Assembly (NCBI GenBank): GCA_937920635.1
Contig: CAKZUE010000015.1
Coordinates: forward strand, 1-64,000
Origin: an uncultured Bryobacteraceae bacterium
GTDB taxonomy: Bacteria > Acidobacteriota > Terriglobia > Bryobacterales > Bryobacteraceae
Direction of reading: 5' to 3'
DNA: 64,000 nucleotides
A model generated the notes under the pieces. That model ran no database searches, was not told where the DNA came from, and saw only the letters and a program-made list of their open reading frames with translations. Each line of letters opens with the position of its first letter. Position 1 is the stretch's first letter. The position numbers and the translations under genes were made by a program. Below, in pieces: positions 1 to 9,165 of the stretch.

Positions 1-551
1 TCGAACATGCGCGAAGACCCGGAAAGGGTGGTATCGAGCATGGCGCCGCCGATCCAGGGACGGAAGAAGTAATCGATCAGGCGGCGGGAGAAACCGCGGC
101 GGCGCAGCGCCTCCAGCACGGTGGTTTCCGGCGCGGCGAAAATGTCTTCGACGCTCCTGCGCAGCAGCTCCCGGCGCAACCGCATCAGACGCCAGTAGTC
201 GGCCCAGCTCGGCACGGGCGCCAACAGCGTGGGCCACAGCGAGCCCGGATCGCGCCAGGGATCGCCGAGATGATAGAAGCGGCCGTGGTAGCGGACCAGC
301 GCTCCCGGCGCGAAGGCGTGCAGCCGCAGCGCCCCGTAATCGAGCGCGGCCTGCGCCTCGGGATAGGCCGTCAAGAGCACCTGGAAGCCGCGGTCCAGGA
401 GGAAGCCATCCACCGTGTCGGTACGGACGCGGCCGCCCACGCCGCCGGAGGCTTCCAGGATCTGAAAACTGACTCCGGCTTGCTGGAGGCGGCGGGCGCA
501 GGCCAGCCCGGCCAGCCCCGCGCCCACGATCAGCACATCGGGCTCAGACAT
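1..551 (-). CDS. FAD-dependent amine oxidase/phytoene desaturase-like oxidoreductase (C-terminus beyond window)
   Basis: The protein opens with a Rossmann dinucleotide-binding motif (GAGLAG, residues 10-15) and then the GGVGGRV motif near residue 42. This is the typical N-terminus of FAD-containing amine oxidases and phytoene-desaturase-like flavoproteins. Only about 183 residues are inside the window, so the substrate-binding half cannot be judged. The ATG at 549-551 lies within the 3' end of the upstream M50 protease gene (8-nt overlap), so the two are probably co-transcribed and translationally coupled. The substrate is unknown. The fold is clear; amine oxidase versus carotenoid desaturase cannot be decided here. 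Confidence 0.8.
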   Translation of the reverse strand, partial: MSEPDVLIVGAGLAGLACARRLQQAGVSFQILEASGGVGGRVRTDTVDGFLLDRGFQVLLTAYPEAQAALDYGALRLHAFAPGALVRYHGRFYHLGDPWRDPGSLWPTLLAPVPSWADYWRLMRLRRELLRRSVEDIFAAPETTVLEALRRRGFSRRLIDYFFRPWIGGAMLDTTLSGSSRMF

Positions 552-1689
552 CGCGTTTCGACAACTCCTCCTTGCCCGCGCCGCGGGCTTCGCGCAGCTT
601 CTTCAAAACAAGATATTCGGAAAGGTTCTCGGCCGTCAGCATGCCGACGAGCTGATCGCCCTCGAAGACGAGCGCGCAGTTGACCCCGACTCCCAGCGCG
701 CCCGCGGCCTCGGCCAGATCCGACTCCGGATCCAGCCGCGGGAAGTCGCGGTCCATTGCAGAGGCGACATAGCCGTCCGGTCCCTCCGCGGCGAGCGCGC
801 GCAGCAGGTGGCTGCGGCTGAGCAGCCCCGTGACGCGCGGTCCGGCCAGCACGGGGAAATCCTGCTGCGAGGTGGCCAGCAGCAGCTCGGCCGCGTCGCG
901 GATGGTATCGCCGTGGCTGAGCGTGCGGAAATCGGTGACCATGGCGTCGCGCACCTTGGCGCCCTGCATCAGCGCCTGCGCGGTGGCGGCCATGGATTCC
1001 TGCATCGCGCCGATGTAGATGAACAGGGCCACGAACAGCAGCAAAAAATTGGCCTGAAGCAGCCCCAGCAGCGCCAGCAGCGCGGCGATGCCGGTGCCGA
1101 TGCGCGCCGTGATGCGCGTGGCCTCTTCATACGGGCGGCGTTCCGCCAGCAGCGACCGCAGCACGCGGCCGCCATCCATCGGAAACGCTGGAAGCAGATT
1201 GAACAGCGCCAGCACCAGGTTCGCGACTGCCAGGCGGCTGACGATGTTGGCGTCGGCCGCTTCCAGCCAGTGCCTCACTGTCACCCCGCCGCCGCTCCAG
1301 AGGGCGGCGCCGAGCAGCGCAAGCCCGAGAAAGAAATTCACCAGCGGCCCGGCGAACGCCACCCAAAACTCCTCGCCGGCGCGCGGCTGCCGCTCCAGCC
1401 TCGCCAGCCCCCCGATGGGCAGCATCACAATCTCCCGCGTGCCGATCCCGTACCGGCGGGCCATCAGCGCGTGGCCGGCCTCATGCAGCAGGACGGAGAA
1501 GAACAGGCCGAAGATGAACAGCGCCGCCCCCGCCACCGATTGCTTGCCTCCGGAAGTGAGCACAATCATCCAGATCACGATCAGCCAGAAGGTAAAGTGG
1601 AAGCGCACCGGAACGCCGGACACGGTGACCGAACCGGCGATACCCGGGACGCGGCCGGCAGGCCTGGGCGGCACAGGGCTGGGGTTCAT
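544..1689 (-). CDS. Site-2 protease family (M50) membrane metalloprotease with CBS pair
   Basis: This is an intramembrane zinc protease of the SpoIVFB/site-2 type. HEAGH at residues 69-73 supplies the zinc-binding His residues and catalytic Glu. A second conserved motif, FPMDGGR, lies near residue 170 and carries the third metal ligand Asp. About six hydrophobic segments fill residues 30-225, followed by two CBS modules (about 245-365) that usually bind adenine nucleotides and gate activity. It is expected to cleave a membrane-tethered substrate in the inner membrane; the substrate is not identifiable. It overlaps the flavoprotein gene downstream by 8 nt. The 381-residue length is normal for M50-CBS proteins. 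Confidence 0.9.
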   Translation of the reverse strand: MNPSPVPPRPAGRVPGIAGSVTVSGVPVRFHFTFWLIVIWMIVLTSGGKQSVAGAALFIFGLFFSVLLHEAGHALMARRYGIGTREIVMLPIGGLARLERQPRAGEEFWVAFAGPLVNFFLGLALLGAALWSGGGVTVRHWLEAADANIVSRLAVANLVLALFNLLPAFPMDGGRVLRSLLAERRPYEEATRITARIGTGIAALLALLGLLQANFLLLFVALFIYIGAMQESMAATAQALMQGAKVRDAMVTDFRTLSHGDTIRDAAELLLATSQQDFPVLAGPRVTGLLSRSHLLRALAAEGPDGYVASAMDRDFPRLDPESDLAEAAGALGVGVNCALVFEGDQLVGMLTAENLSEYLVLKKLREARGAGKEELSKRDV

Positions 1690-1741
1690 CCTGCTGTCAT
1701 GATAGCTTTCCGCCGCGGCCCGGCACCGGCAGGAGGTTGAT

Positions 1742-2719
1742 TCAGCAGTCGCTGAACTCGGGGGCGGCGTAGTTTTTGCCGGTGACCAGCGCCAGATAAT
1801 CCGGGCGGTCGGCTGCGCTCTGGTGGCGGTAGCTGCGGAGAATTTCGCCGTGAAAGAGCAGGAACACGCCGGGCATCTGGAAGCCGTCGCCCATCAGCGG
1901 GCCGACGCCGTGCCGGCCGAGAACCCCTGCCTGAAAGCCGCGCCACCACACCTTCGGGCCCAGCACGTCGCCGAACCGGCCGCGGGGCAGGCCAAAGGCG
2001 CGGTAGAGAGTGCGCTCCGGATCGCTGATCCGCTGCACGTCTTCCAGGCCGTAGCGGGCAAAGAACCGCGAGGCGGATTCCTCCGGGCTCATGTGAACCA
2101 GCACCAGCCGCGCGCCCTCCCGCTCGATCTGCTGCCGCATGGCCGCCAGATCGGCCAGCGCTTCACGGCAGAAGGTGCAGCCCATGTGGCGGAGAAAGAC
2201 CAGCAGCACGGGGCTCAGCCGGGACAGCTCGTCCAGCGTGACGCTGTAGTTCGTCTTGCGCCGCAGCGCGAACCGCAGGACCTCCGGAGCGATGGTGCGC
2301 CTGCGCGCCAGGTTTGCCTCGTAGGCGCTTTGCAGGATGGCCAGGAAAGGAATGCCCCAGGCGAGAGTGTCCACGGCGATCCACCACCACATCAACTCCG
2401 GCGCACGGCCGCGGGTGATGTCCCAGCCGATCCAGAGGCCCGTGCCGGCCTTGCTCAGCAGGCCCATCAGCACCACGGGCCAGTGCCGGTAGGCGTCGCG
2501 AGCCGCCAGCAGGAATCCCAATCCGAACACCGCCATCCAGACTGCCAGCGCATGCCAGCCCTCCGTCATCAGCGGGCTGGGAACAGCCGAAGCTCCCAGC
2601 CGCCGGTCCAGCCATTCCGCCATGACGACGATGCCGGCGGCGGCGGCCACGTTGTAGATTCCGGCCGACTGAAGGACAATGCGCGTCCACGTGGGCGGCC
2701 GTTGCGCAGCAGTGCTCAT
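1742..2719 (-). CDS. Membrane-anchored SelL-related/AhpC-TSA-like redox protein
   Basis: The N-terminal 130 residues are hydrophobic with about four membrane helices. From about residue 150 a thioredoxin-fold domain follows, with the redox motif GCTFCREAL (Cys181 and Cys184). That motif and the surrounding sequence resemble SelL-related redox proteins and the peroxiredoxin-like AhpC/TSA family, where the first Cys (selenocysteine in SelL) is catalytic. The membrane domain fused to it may place the active site near the inner membrane, but topology was not determined. It stands alone, 52 nt upstream of the M50 gene on the same strand, so it may belong to the same transcript. The physiological substrate is unknown. 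No UGA occurs at the Cys codons, so this is not a selenoprotein. Confidence 0.7.
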   Translation of the reverse strand: MSTAAQRPPTWTRIVLQSAGIYNVAAAAGIVVMAEWLDRRLGASAVPSPLMTEGWHALAVWMAVFGLGFLLAARDAYRHWPVVLMGLLSKAGTGLWIGWDITRGRAPELMWWWIAVDTLAWGIPFLAILQSAYEANLARRRTIAPEVLRFALRRKTNYSVTLDELSRLSPVLLVFLRHMGCTFCREALADLAAMRQQIEREGARLVLVHMSPEESASRFFARYGLEDVQRISDPERTLYRAFGLPRGRFGDVLGPKVWWRGFQAGVLGRHGVGPLMGDGFQMPGVFLLFHGEILRSYRHQSAADRPDYLALVTGKNYAAPEFSDC

Positions 2720-2781
2720 ACCTTACTAATGGATGACCGGGATGCGTTGCGGAGTCAGAAATATCGCTTGCCAGCCCGGTT

Positions 2782-4833
2782 TCAGTTCTCCGCGAGAATG
2801 GCCGCCTGCCACGGCCCGAGCCGCAGCGCCGCGCCCGATGCGGTCCGGGCGCCGGTCAGCAGCTCCGTGGCCGAACCATAAGTGTATGGAAATGTTTGTT
2901 CAATGGCGGAGTAGTTGAAGTAAAAGTGGACCGCCTTGCCGCGGACTTCGCCATGCTTGACGCGAACCGCCGCAGGCAGTTTCTGGTCCGGCCCGGTGAG
3001 GCCCGTGCGCGCCAGCACGTCCAGCACGACGGCCCTCTGAAGCGCATCGCTCAGCACCGTGCCCTCATACGTGAAGGTGCCCTGCCCATGGCGGTTGCGC
3101 GTGATGGCCGGGTAGCGGCCAAAGAAGGGATGATCGTACCACGCCAGCGCTTCAGCCGATTCCAGGATCAGCATTTCAGCCCACTCGGAGACGCGGTTGT
3201 CCGCTCCCGCGCGGAAGGGATCGTCCCGGAGCGGCAACGGCTCGCGCAGCGTGGAAAACTCCTGGTAGCGGAAGCCCGCCGCGGGGCGCAGAGGGCCGGG
3301 CATCATCACATGCCGGACGGTGTCGTACTCGTTGGTGAACCCGCTCTTCATCGTGGCGATGACATGGCCGCCGTTTTCGACGAAGGCCACAATTTTCTCC
3401 AGTGTGGCGTCAGAAGCCACGTACAGCGGCGGAACCAGCAGCACGGCGTAGCGGGACCAATCGGATCCGGGCGTGACGAAATCCACGCCCACGTTGAGCG
3501 AGTAGAGAGTCTTGTGGAATTGCCGCAGGAAGGTCTGGTAGTTCACGCGGTCGCTGAAGGGCATGAACTGGATGCCGTGGTGGCTGTCGATGCTGAACAG
3601 CAGGGCCACGCGGTTGCGGCGCTCCACATTGGCCAGTTGCGGCCCCAGGCGCTTCAGCTCCGCCGCGGTGCGGGCAAATTCCTCGTACACCCGGTTCGGC
3701 TCCAGATCGTGCGAGAGGATGCCTTTCCAGTAAGTCTCCTGGCCGTAGTGGAGCGAATGCCAGTGCCAGTAAGAGACCAGGTTCGCCCCGTCGGCGATAT
3801 GGCTGTAGACGTTGAGGCGGAGCTGGCCGTCGTAGGGCGGAAACTGCCCCTTCGAGTCCCAGCCGATGGTCTGGGCGTTGGTTTCGGTCACCAGGAAGTT
3901 GCCCATCTTGAGCGAACGCGCGACATCGTCCGTGAAGGTGGCGGAGTGGCCGTCCAGACGGTCCTGGACGTCGTAATAAGGGTTGACGGCGGCGATGTCC
4001 AGGTGGCGGGCGATGTCCCACTGGTCGATGTCGGTGTGGGCTCCGCCGGAAAAATCGTGCGTAATAAACTGATCTTTTCGCTTGTATTCGTTCACTATTT
4101 TTGCCTGCCAGGCGAGAAAATCCGTCACTCGATCCCGCTGGAACCGTTCCCATTCCAGCTTGTATCCGGGGTTCAGGATGCCATCCCGCGGCGGCATTTC
4201 GTCCCAATCCTGCACAAGCTGGCCCCAGTAGACGAAGCCCCAGGCGCGGTTCAGGAAGTCCACGGACTTGTATTTTTTCTTCAAATATTCCACAAAATTC
4301 TTCTGTACGAGCGGTCCGGCGGCGTTGTAAGGCGAGGTTTCGTTGTCGATCTGATAGCCGATGACCGCCGGATGGTCCTTGTAGCGGGAGATGATGTTGC
4401 GGATGATGCGCTCGCAATAATACCGGTAGGCGGGATGAGTGATGTCCATGTTCTGGCGGATCCCGTAAGTCGCCTTGCGCCCGTCGAGATGCGTGACCAG
4501 GATCTCCGGGTGCTTGTAGTAAAGCCACGGCGGAATCGAGTAGGTGGGCGTGCCGAGAATGACTTTGATGCCCGCCTTGTGCATGGCATCCACAACGCGG
4601 TCGATGTAGCCGTATTCAAACTGCCCGTCGCGGGGCTCCCAGCTCGACCAGGTGGACTCGCCGATGCGGACTACCGTGACGCCGGCTTTCTTCATCAGCT
4701 CGACGTCCTTTTCGAGCCGTTCTTCGGGCATGTACTCGTGGTAGTAAGCAGCGCCGTAGTAAACGGTGGGAAACTTCGGCGTCTGAGCCAGCGCCGGAAT
4801 CAGGAGGGCGAACCACAGGGCTTGTAAGCGCAT
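2782..4833 (-). CDS. Secreted GH42-type beta-galactosidase
   Basis: A signal peptide (about residues 1-17, ending LIPALAQ) precedes a TIM-barrel matching GH42/GH35-like beta-galactosidases. The acid/base is probably Glu165 in GYQIDNET. The nucleophile is probably Glu317 in LVTETNAQT. A trimerisation-type domain follows (about 400-620), then a small C-terminal beta domain. It would release terminal beta-galactosyl residues from oligosaccharides outside the cytoplasm. The 683-residue length is normal for the family. A TAGAAT -10-like box lies only 9 nt before the ATG. Neighbouring genes add further glycosidases, consistent with plant or microbial polysaccharide turnover. Confidence 0.88.
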   Translation of the reverse strand: MRLQALWFALLIPALAQTPKFPTVYYGAAYYHEYMPEERLEKDVELMKKAGVTVVRIGESTWSSWEPRDGQFEYGYIDRVVDAMHKAGIKVILGTPTYSIPPWLYYKHPEILVTHLDGRKATYGIRQNMDITHPAYRYYCERIIRNIISRYKDHPAVIGYQIDNETSPYNAAGPLVQKNFVEYLKKKYKSVDFLNRAWGFVYWGQLVQDWDEMPPRDGILNPGYKLEWERFQRDRVTDFLAWQAKIVNEYKRKDQFITHDFSGGAHTDIDQWDIARHLDIAAVNPYYDVQDRLDGHSATFTDDVARSLKMGNFLVTETNAQTIGWDSKGQFPPYDGQLRLNVYSHIADGANLVSYWHWHSLHYGQETYWKGILSHDLEPNRVYEEFARTAAELKRLGPQLANVERRNRVALLFSIDSHHGIQFMPFSDRVNYQTFLRQFHKTLYSLNVGVDFVTPGSDWSRYAVLLVPPLYVASDATLEKIVAFVENGGHVIATMKSGFTNEYDTVRHVMMPGPLRPAAGFRYQEFSTLREPLPLRDDPFRAGADNRVSEWAEMLILESAEALAWYDHPFFGRYPAITRNRHGQGTFTYEGTVLSDALQRAVVLDVLARTGLTGPDQKLPAAVRVKHGEVRGKAVHFYFNYSAIEQTFPYTYGSATELLTGARTASGAALRLGPWQAAILAEN

Positions 4834-4842
4834 ACCGCGCCG

Positions 4843-4848
4843 ATTCTA
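4843..4848 (-). promoter_or_regulatory. -10-like box TAGAAT, 9 nt from the GH42 start codon
   Basis: On the minus strand TAGAAT is followed by nine bases and then the ATG at 4833. Transcription starting 6-7 nt after the box would leave a leader of at most three bases, so the mRNA may be nearly leaderless. No Shine-Dalgarno sequence is visible upstream. No convincing -35 box was found. Confidence 0.4.
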
Positions 4849-4862
4849 TCACTGCCGGAGCT

Positions 4863-5270
4863 TTATAGCAGCAGGGCCGCCAGCCCTGCCAGCGAGCCTG
4901 CCGCCACCGAAGCCGCCGCGCCCGCCCGTCGCGCCGCCAGCGCCGCCAGCAGCGCCAGCCCGGCGCCCAACAATTCGGTTTGCAGGACAGCCGCCGGCGC
5001 CCCTGCCGTAGCGCGCAAAAGCAGGAACAGACTTCCGCCAACTGCGGCACCCCTCCACCGCCACCGCCATGCCGCCGCGCCTGCGCACCCCATGGCGAAG
5101 GGAAACAGCAGCCGCGGGTCTCCGGTGAGCCATTCCATCGCCAGCCAGAAGGAGGCGGCGAAGGCAGCGCCGCCTGCGGAAGCAGGTTTCGTCCCACGCC
5201 AGAGCGAGGCGGCGAGCACTGCCGCCATGGCAGCGTGGCTCGAAATGCGGATCAGCAAATCAGAATTCAA
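4863..5270 (-). CDS. Small hydrophobic membrane protein of unknown function
   Basis: I do not recognise a family. The 135 residues are Ala/Leu/Gly-rich with about four hydrophobic segments (roughly 10-25, 33-60, 72-88 and 95-135), consistent with a small polytopic inner-membrane protein. The ATG at 5270 overlaps the end of the upstream glycosidase gene by 11 nt, and it lies 29 nt before the GH42 gene, so its position fits an operon. The high GC content also makes chance open frames common here, so moderate confidence is justified. Confidence 0.5.
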   Translation of the reverse strand: MNSDLLIRISSHAAMAAVLAASLWRGTKPASAGGAAFAASFWLAMEWLTGDPRLLFPFAMGCAGAAAWRWRWRGAAVGGSLFLLLRATAGAPAAVLQTELLGAGLALLAALAARRAGAAASVAAGSLAGLAALLL

Positions 5271-7344
5271 GAGCGATCATTTGATGCCCGTCGAGCACCG
5301 GCAGCCGGAAAACCGTGTAGGGGCCTTCGCGGCGCGTCTCGATGACACGCCCTTCCGGCGCCAGCACGGCGCGCCTGACCGCCTGCGGCGTCTTCACGCG
5401 GACATCGATGTCAGCCACCGGGATCACGTCCTCGATCACGTCGAACGCCTGCCCGCGGCGCTCGGGGATGTAGTGCAGCAGGTGCACCACCCAGCGCTTT
5501 TCGCCGGGCTGCTCGTTGAGGGCGGAGAGCACGGAGCTTGGCCCCTTCACTTCCATCACGGGATCCGGCAGCAGCCGCTTGAGCGCGTTGCCCGCCAGGC
5601 GCTTCACCCACAGCGGGGCGTTCGCGTGATACTGCGTGAACAGCGGATGCATGAAGTAAATGCAACGGCCGTTCTGCACGATGCCCGGTCCGCCGGGCTT
5701 GCCAGCCGAAGGCGTGTGGCGGTGGGAGAAGAAGTGGTCCCACGTGCGGTTGAAGTAGGGCACGTGCGTGCCCATCAGCACCTGCGCCCCGGCGCGCGGC
5801 TTCACCGCTTTGCCGCGCATATACATGACGAGCTCGGTGCGCGGCAGCCCTTCGCCGAGCGGACCGTCGATGACGAGAAAGTCGGGGCTGAACGGGGCGT
5901 CGCCCGCATAGTCGAGCCCCAGACATTCCAGCGCGAACCGCTCGCCCTTCGGATCGAGCCCCGAGGCGTAGGAGACAAGCAGGCTGCCGCCTTTGGCCAC
6001 GTAATCTTCGAGCTTCCGCGCCAGTGCGTCATCCGCCTCGATCCGGTCCGGCAGCACCAGCACGCGGTAGCGCGAAAAATCGCTCTTCGAATCGAGCACG
6101 TCGAACTGCGCCTTCAGCTCGCTGAGCATCCGCACCGCGCCGAACGAGGCGGGCGGGATCTGGCGGTCGGGACCGACGTAGAACTCCTCGGGCGTCAGCA
6201 CGCCGACATCGCTGATGGCGCGCGCCCCGCGGCACCACGGCTCCCTGGCTTCCACCTGTTTATAAACGGCGCCGATGAGATCATAGGTCGCTTCGTCGAG
6301 CTTGCCGGTGGGGTGGAGCTGATCGCCGATGGAACACTTGGCGCCGAGCGCGAGCATCTGGAAGCACTCGTACTCGAGCGCGGCGCGGTTCTTGAGCGAA
6401 TGGAAGTCGCCCCACGAGGTGTGGAACTTGCCCGTCATGCCGAGCGAGTCCAGCCCGAGCGTGCGCGTGTAACGGATTTTCAGCGGGAAATCCAGATAAC
6501 CCCAGCCGCCGCTCGGGAGCGATTCCAGCTCCCAGTGAGTGAAGGATGGCGCCATGCGGCGGTGGCGGGGACCGACGTGGCCGGCGTTGTAAAAGATGGT
6601 CGCATCCTTGTGGTAGCGGCGCACCAGCGCGCTCATCTCCGCCTGCCAGTCGAGCATGGTCTGGTGCATGAAGCGCCAGCGCTGCTCGGCGTTCGTTGGA
6701 TCGATCCCCTTCTTCTGCATCAGCTCGCGGCAGTAGAAGCAGGCGCAGGGCGTGTCATGGACGATGTCGAAGAAGAAGCCGTCCACGGGCAGCATCTCGC
6801 AGATCTCGGTGACGTGGCGGCGGAGGAACTCGCGGTACGGCGTGTTGTAGCACAGCCTGCGGTAGAAGCCCGCTTCGAAGATGGGCGTGCCCACGGGCGC
6901 GCCTTTTTCATCGACCACGAGCCAGTCCAGGCGCCGCTGCGCGGTATAGTGATCCCACATGATGGTCACGTAGATGGGCACGCGGATGTTGCGCTTGTGG
7001 CACGCCTCGATCTGCTCTTTCAGAAGATTGCGCTTCAGGTGCGGGTGGCGGCGCTCGGGGTTCGCCTTCGTGTCGTAGTAGATCCAGCCGTGGTGGCAGC
7101 GGGCGAAGCAGGTGACCGAGTTGACGCGCGCGCGCTCGAGCATGCGCGCGAATTCGTCGGGATCGAATTGCGCGGCGATGTCTTCCACGTGCTCGCTGGT
7201 GTGGAAATCCAGATGGATCTGGCGGAAGCGCAGCTCGGGGGCGCCGGGCGAGAGCTGTGTCGAGGCCCACGCAAGGTTGGGCGCGGCCAGCGCTGCGGAG
7301 GAGAGGAAGAGTTCACGGCGGTTCAGTTCGGACATGCAGGTCAT
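5260..7344 (-). CDS. Exported GHL6/alpha-L-fucosidase-like glycoside hydrolase with beta-galactosidase trimerisation-like domain
   Basis: A twin-arginine-type signal (NRRELFLSSAALAAP) is followed by a TIM-barrel related to hypothetical glycosyl hydrolase 6 and alpha-L-fucosidase-like proteins, e.g. SVTCFARCHHGWIYYDTK near residue 75 and DGFFFDIVHDTPCACFYC near 170. Residues about 400-560 resemble the beta-galactosidase trimerisation domain, including VLVLPDRIEADD. The protein probably acts in the periplasm on a glycoside, but the catalytic residues and substrate cannot be assigned. A second ATG at 7335 (MSELNRREL) would give a more typical Tat leader and may be the true start. The gene is divergent from the ridA-like gene. 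Confidence 0.75.
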   Translation of the reverse strand: MTCMSELNRRELFLSSAALAAPNLAWASTQLSPGAPELRFRQIHLDFHTSEHVEDIAAQFDPDEFARMLERARVNSVTCFARCHHGWIYYDTKANPERRHPHLKRNLLKEQIEACHKRNIRVPIYVTIMWDHYTAQRRLDWLVVDEKGAPVGTPIFEAGFYRRLCYNTPYREFLRRHVTEICEMLPVDGFFFDIVHDTPCACFYCRELMQKKGIDPTNAEQRWRFMHQTMLDWQAEMSALVRRYHKDATIFYNAGHVGPRHRRMAPSFTHWELESLPSGGWGYLDFPLKIRYTRTLGLDSLGMTGKFHTSWGDFHSLKNRAALEYECFQMLALGAKCSIGDQLHPTGKLDEATYDLIGAVYKQVEAREPWCRGARAISDVGVLTPEEFYVGPDRQIPPASFGAVRMLSELKAQFDVLDSKSDFSRYRVLVLPDRIEADDALARKLEDYVAKGGSLLVSYASGLDPKGERFALECLGLDYAGDAPFSPDFLVIDGPLGEGLPRTELVMYMRGKAVKPRAGAQVLMGTHVPYFNRTWDHFFSHRHTPSAGKPGGPGIVQNGRCIYFMHPLFTQYHANAPLWVKRLAGNALKRLLPDPVMEVKGPSSVLSALNEQPGEKRWVVHLLHYIPERRGQAFDVIEDVIPVADIDVRVKTPQAVRRAVLAPEGRVIETRREGPYTVFRLPVLDGHQMIALEF

Positions 7345-7441
7345 TTTACCGCCGTGCGCAGCCCGGTTCGATATACTCGCTCACGAATGGCGCCGCCGCC
7401 TGGCGCGGCGGCCCGAGACGAAGGATGGAGGAATTCCGAAC

Positions 7442-7876
7442 ATGGCGAAATCCCGCAGAACGTTCCTCGCCGGCGCCGCGCTCGCCGCTCCCGCCGCGGC
7501 TCAGGCGCAGACAAAGCCCGAAAGAAAAGTGCATTACCGCGGCGCGAAGCCGCAGAAGACGCCGCTATTTTCGAGCGCCGTCTCTTACGGCAATTTGCTG
7601 TTCATCGCCGGCAAAGGCTGGCACAAGGGCGGCGACATCCAGGTGCAGACCGCCGGCGTGCTGGACGAGATCGAAGCCGAACTGAAGAACGCCGGCTCGT
7701 CGATGGACAAGGTTCTGAAGTGCAACGTGTATCTGAAGACGCTCGAGCACTACAAGCCGATGAACGAGGTCTTCCTCGGCCGCTTCGGCCCCGAGCCCCC
7801 GGTGCGCACCACCGTGGCCGTGGCCGACATTCCGGGCGACTCGCTGATCGAGATCGACGTGATCGCGTTCATCTGA
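7442..7876 (+). CDS. RidA family (YjgF/Rid) enamine/imine deaminase with Tat-type signal
   Basis: The ATG at 7442 follows a GGAGG ribosome site (about 7425-7430), and TATACT at 7372-7377 may be the -10 box. The 144-residue product begins KSRRTFLAGAALAAPAAAQA, a clear Tat-type leader with a cleavage site near residue 22. The rest is a Rid domain: a G-K-G-W segment, a QVQTAGVLDEIEAELKNAGS helix, NVYLK, and the conserved RTTVAVADIP arginine motif. Rid proteins hydrolyse reactive enamines/imines released by PLP enzymes and are normally cytosolic, so an export signal is unusual. The adjacent convergent gene encodes a SelA-like PLP enzyme that also carries an RR signal. Confidence 0.85.
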   Translation: MAKSRRTFLAGAALAAPAAAQAQTKPERKVHYRGAKPQKTPLFSSAVSYGNLLFIAGKGWHKGGDIQVQTAGVLDEIEAELKNAGSSMDKVLKCNVYLKTLEHYKPMNEVFLGRFGPEPPVRTTVAVADIPGDSLIEIDVIAFI

Positions 7877-7919
7877 GCGCGGACCACGGACGGCGGCAGG
7901 CGGCGAGTCCGGCGGAGGT

Positions 7920-9110
7920 TCAGGCAGCAGCGCGCGACAAAATCTCCCGCGTGCGGCGGGCGACGATTTCCGCGTCGCCCTTCTGCATCATCCACACGGT
8001 GAAGACGAGGGCATCCTTGTTCGTCATCGGGCAGGCTTCGATCGAAGGGCGGCCTTCGCGCAACTGCTTCATCGCCTCGGGCGGCGTGATCCTCACCACG
8101 GTCTGATCCCACAGGATGCGCAGGTGCGGCGTGTGATTGGCGATGGGCGGCAGGCGGACCTCCGCCGTCACGGACTTCACCTTTTTCACCTCGCGCGTGA
8201 TGATGTCCACGCGGCGGTCCCACTCGCGCGCCTCGGCTGCGTGGTCTCTTTTCAGATACAACTCGAGCGCGACGAGCATGCCTACCATCTCTTCTTTGTT
8301 CACCTTCATGCCGCGCGCAATGGAATCGCTGTAGGGAGAAGTGTTGAGCCGCGCGGCTTCGATCAGGTCCTTGCGGCCCAGCAGCAGCCCGGCGCTCTGC
8401 GGTCCGCAGATGCCCTTCCCTCCGCTGAACGTCACCAGGTCGAAGCCCATCTTCGTGTACTTCGACAGGTTCTCCGGCGGCGGAACGTCGGCGGCGGCGT
8501 CGTTGAAGCTCGGGACGTTGTGTTTCTTGCACAGCGCGACGAATTCTTCAAGTTGGATCTGCCCGCGCGGTTCGGCGTCGTTGAAGAACAGCGCCATGGC
8601 AGTCTTCTCGTTGACCGCGCGCTCGAACTCCGCGGCGGTCTCCACTTCCACCATGCGGATGCCGGTGGCGCGCACGGCGTGGTCATAGCCGTAGCGGTGG
8701 GACTTCTGGATGATGACCTCGCTCTTCATGCCCGTCAAATCGGGGATGCGGCGGATCTTGTCCGGGTCTTTGCCGGTGATGCACGCCGCCGTGCCGACGG
8801 TCAGCGCCCCGGCTGCGCCGGAAGTGACCATGGCGGCTTCGCACCCCACAAGCTCGGCGATGCGCCTGCCCACGGCGTCCTGAAGCTCGTTCAGATTCAC
8901 GTAGTGCTTCGACGCGGCGCGCATCGCTTCCATCACCTCGTCCGGCATCAGAGACGCGGTGAGCATCGTGTAGGTGCCGGCGGCGTTGATGAATGTGCGC
9001 ACGCCCAGCTCGGAGATCACATCGCGGCGGCGCGGCGCAGCCAGCCCGGCACGGCTCAACCATGGCAGGCTTCCCAGGGCGCCAAGAAACGGTCTACGGC
9101 CAAAGATCAT
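7920..9110 (-). CDS. SelA-like (fold-type I) PLP-dependent enzyme with Tat-type signal
   Basis: The sequence resembles L-seryl-tRNA(Sec) selenium transferase-like proteins, a group that includes D-glucosaminate-6-phosphate ammonia-lyases. The PLP-binding lysine is probably Lys232 in TFSGGKGICGPQS, and NDAAAD near residue 203 would hold the pyridine-N aspartate. The N-terminus (GRRPFLGALGSLPWLSRAGLAAP) looks like a Tat signal; Tat would suit export of a folded cofactor enzyme. Start ATG 9110 has GGAG 6 nt upstream. True SelA is unlikely: no selenoprotein context is visible and the N-terminal domain is absent. The gene lies downstream of uxaC and converges on ridA, suggesting amino-sugar-acid or amino-acid beta-elimination chemistry. 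The substrate is unproven. Confidence 0.75.
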   Translation of the reverse strand: MIFGRRPFLGALGSLPWLSRAGLAAPRRRDVISELGVRTFINAAGTYTMLTASLMPDEVMEAMRAASKHYVNLNELQDAVGRRIAELVGCEAAMVTSGAAGALTVGTAACITGKDPDKIRRIPDLTGMKSEVIIQKSHRYGYDHAVRATGIRMVEVETAAEFERAVNEKTAMALFFNDAEPRGQIQLEEFVALCKKHNVPSFNDAAADVPPPENLSKYTKMGFDLVTFSGGKGICGPQSAGLLLGRKDLIEAARLNTSPYSDSIARGMKVNKEEMVGMLVALELYLKRDHAAEAREWDRRVDIITREVKKVKSVTAEVRLPPIANHTPHLRILWDQTVVRITPPEAMKQLREGRPSIEACPMTNKDALVFTVWMMQKGDAEIVARRTREILSRAAA

Positions 9111-9165
9111 GACAGACTCCTTCGCCTCTCCATCCTGTCACCGGCGTGCGCGCCGCGCCACCGCC

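Noticed and set aside
1742-2719. Possible selenoprotein (SelL-like)
   Set aside because: The active-site positions are ordinary Cys codons and no UGA is read through.
2896-4827. Plus-strand open frame of about 640 codons opposite the GH42 gene
   Set aside because: Antisense shadow of a gene with clear catalytic motifs on the minus strand.
5092-8106. Plus-strand open frame of about 1,000 codons opposite the glycosidase gene
   Set aside because: It is the antisense shadow of the strongly supported minus-strand glycosidase and reads into the ridA region in the wrong frame. Arg/His/Val-rich composition and lack of domains are typical of shadows in GC-rich DNA.
7920-9110. True selenocysteine synthase SelA
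   Set aside because: It lacks SelA's N-terminal region, has an export-type signal, and no selB, selC or selD is nearby; the wider SelA-like family fits better.
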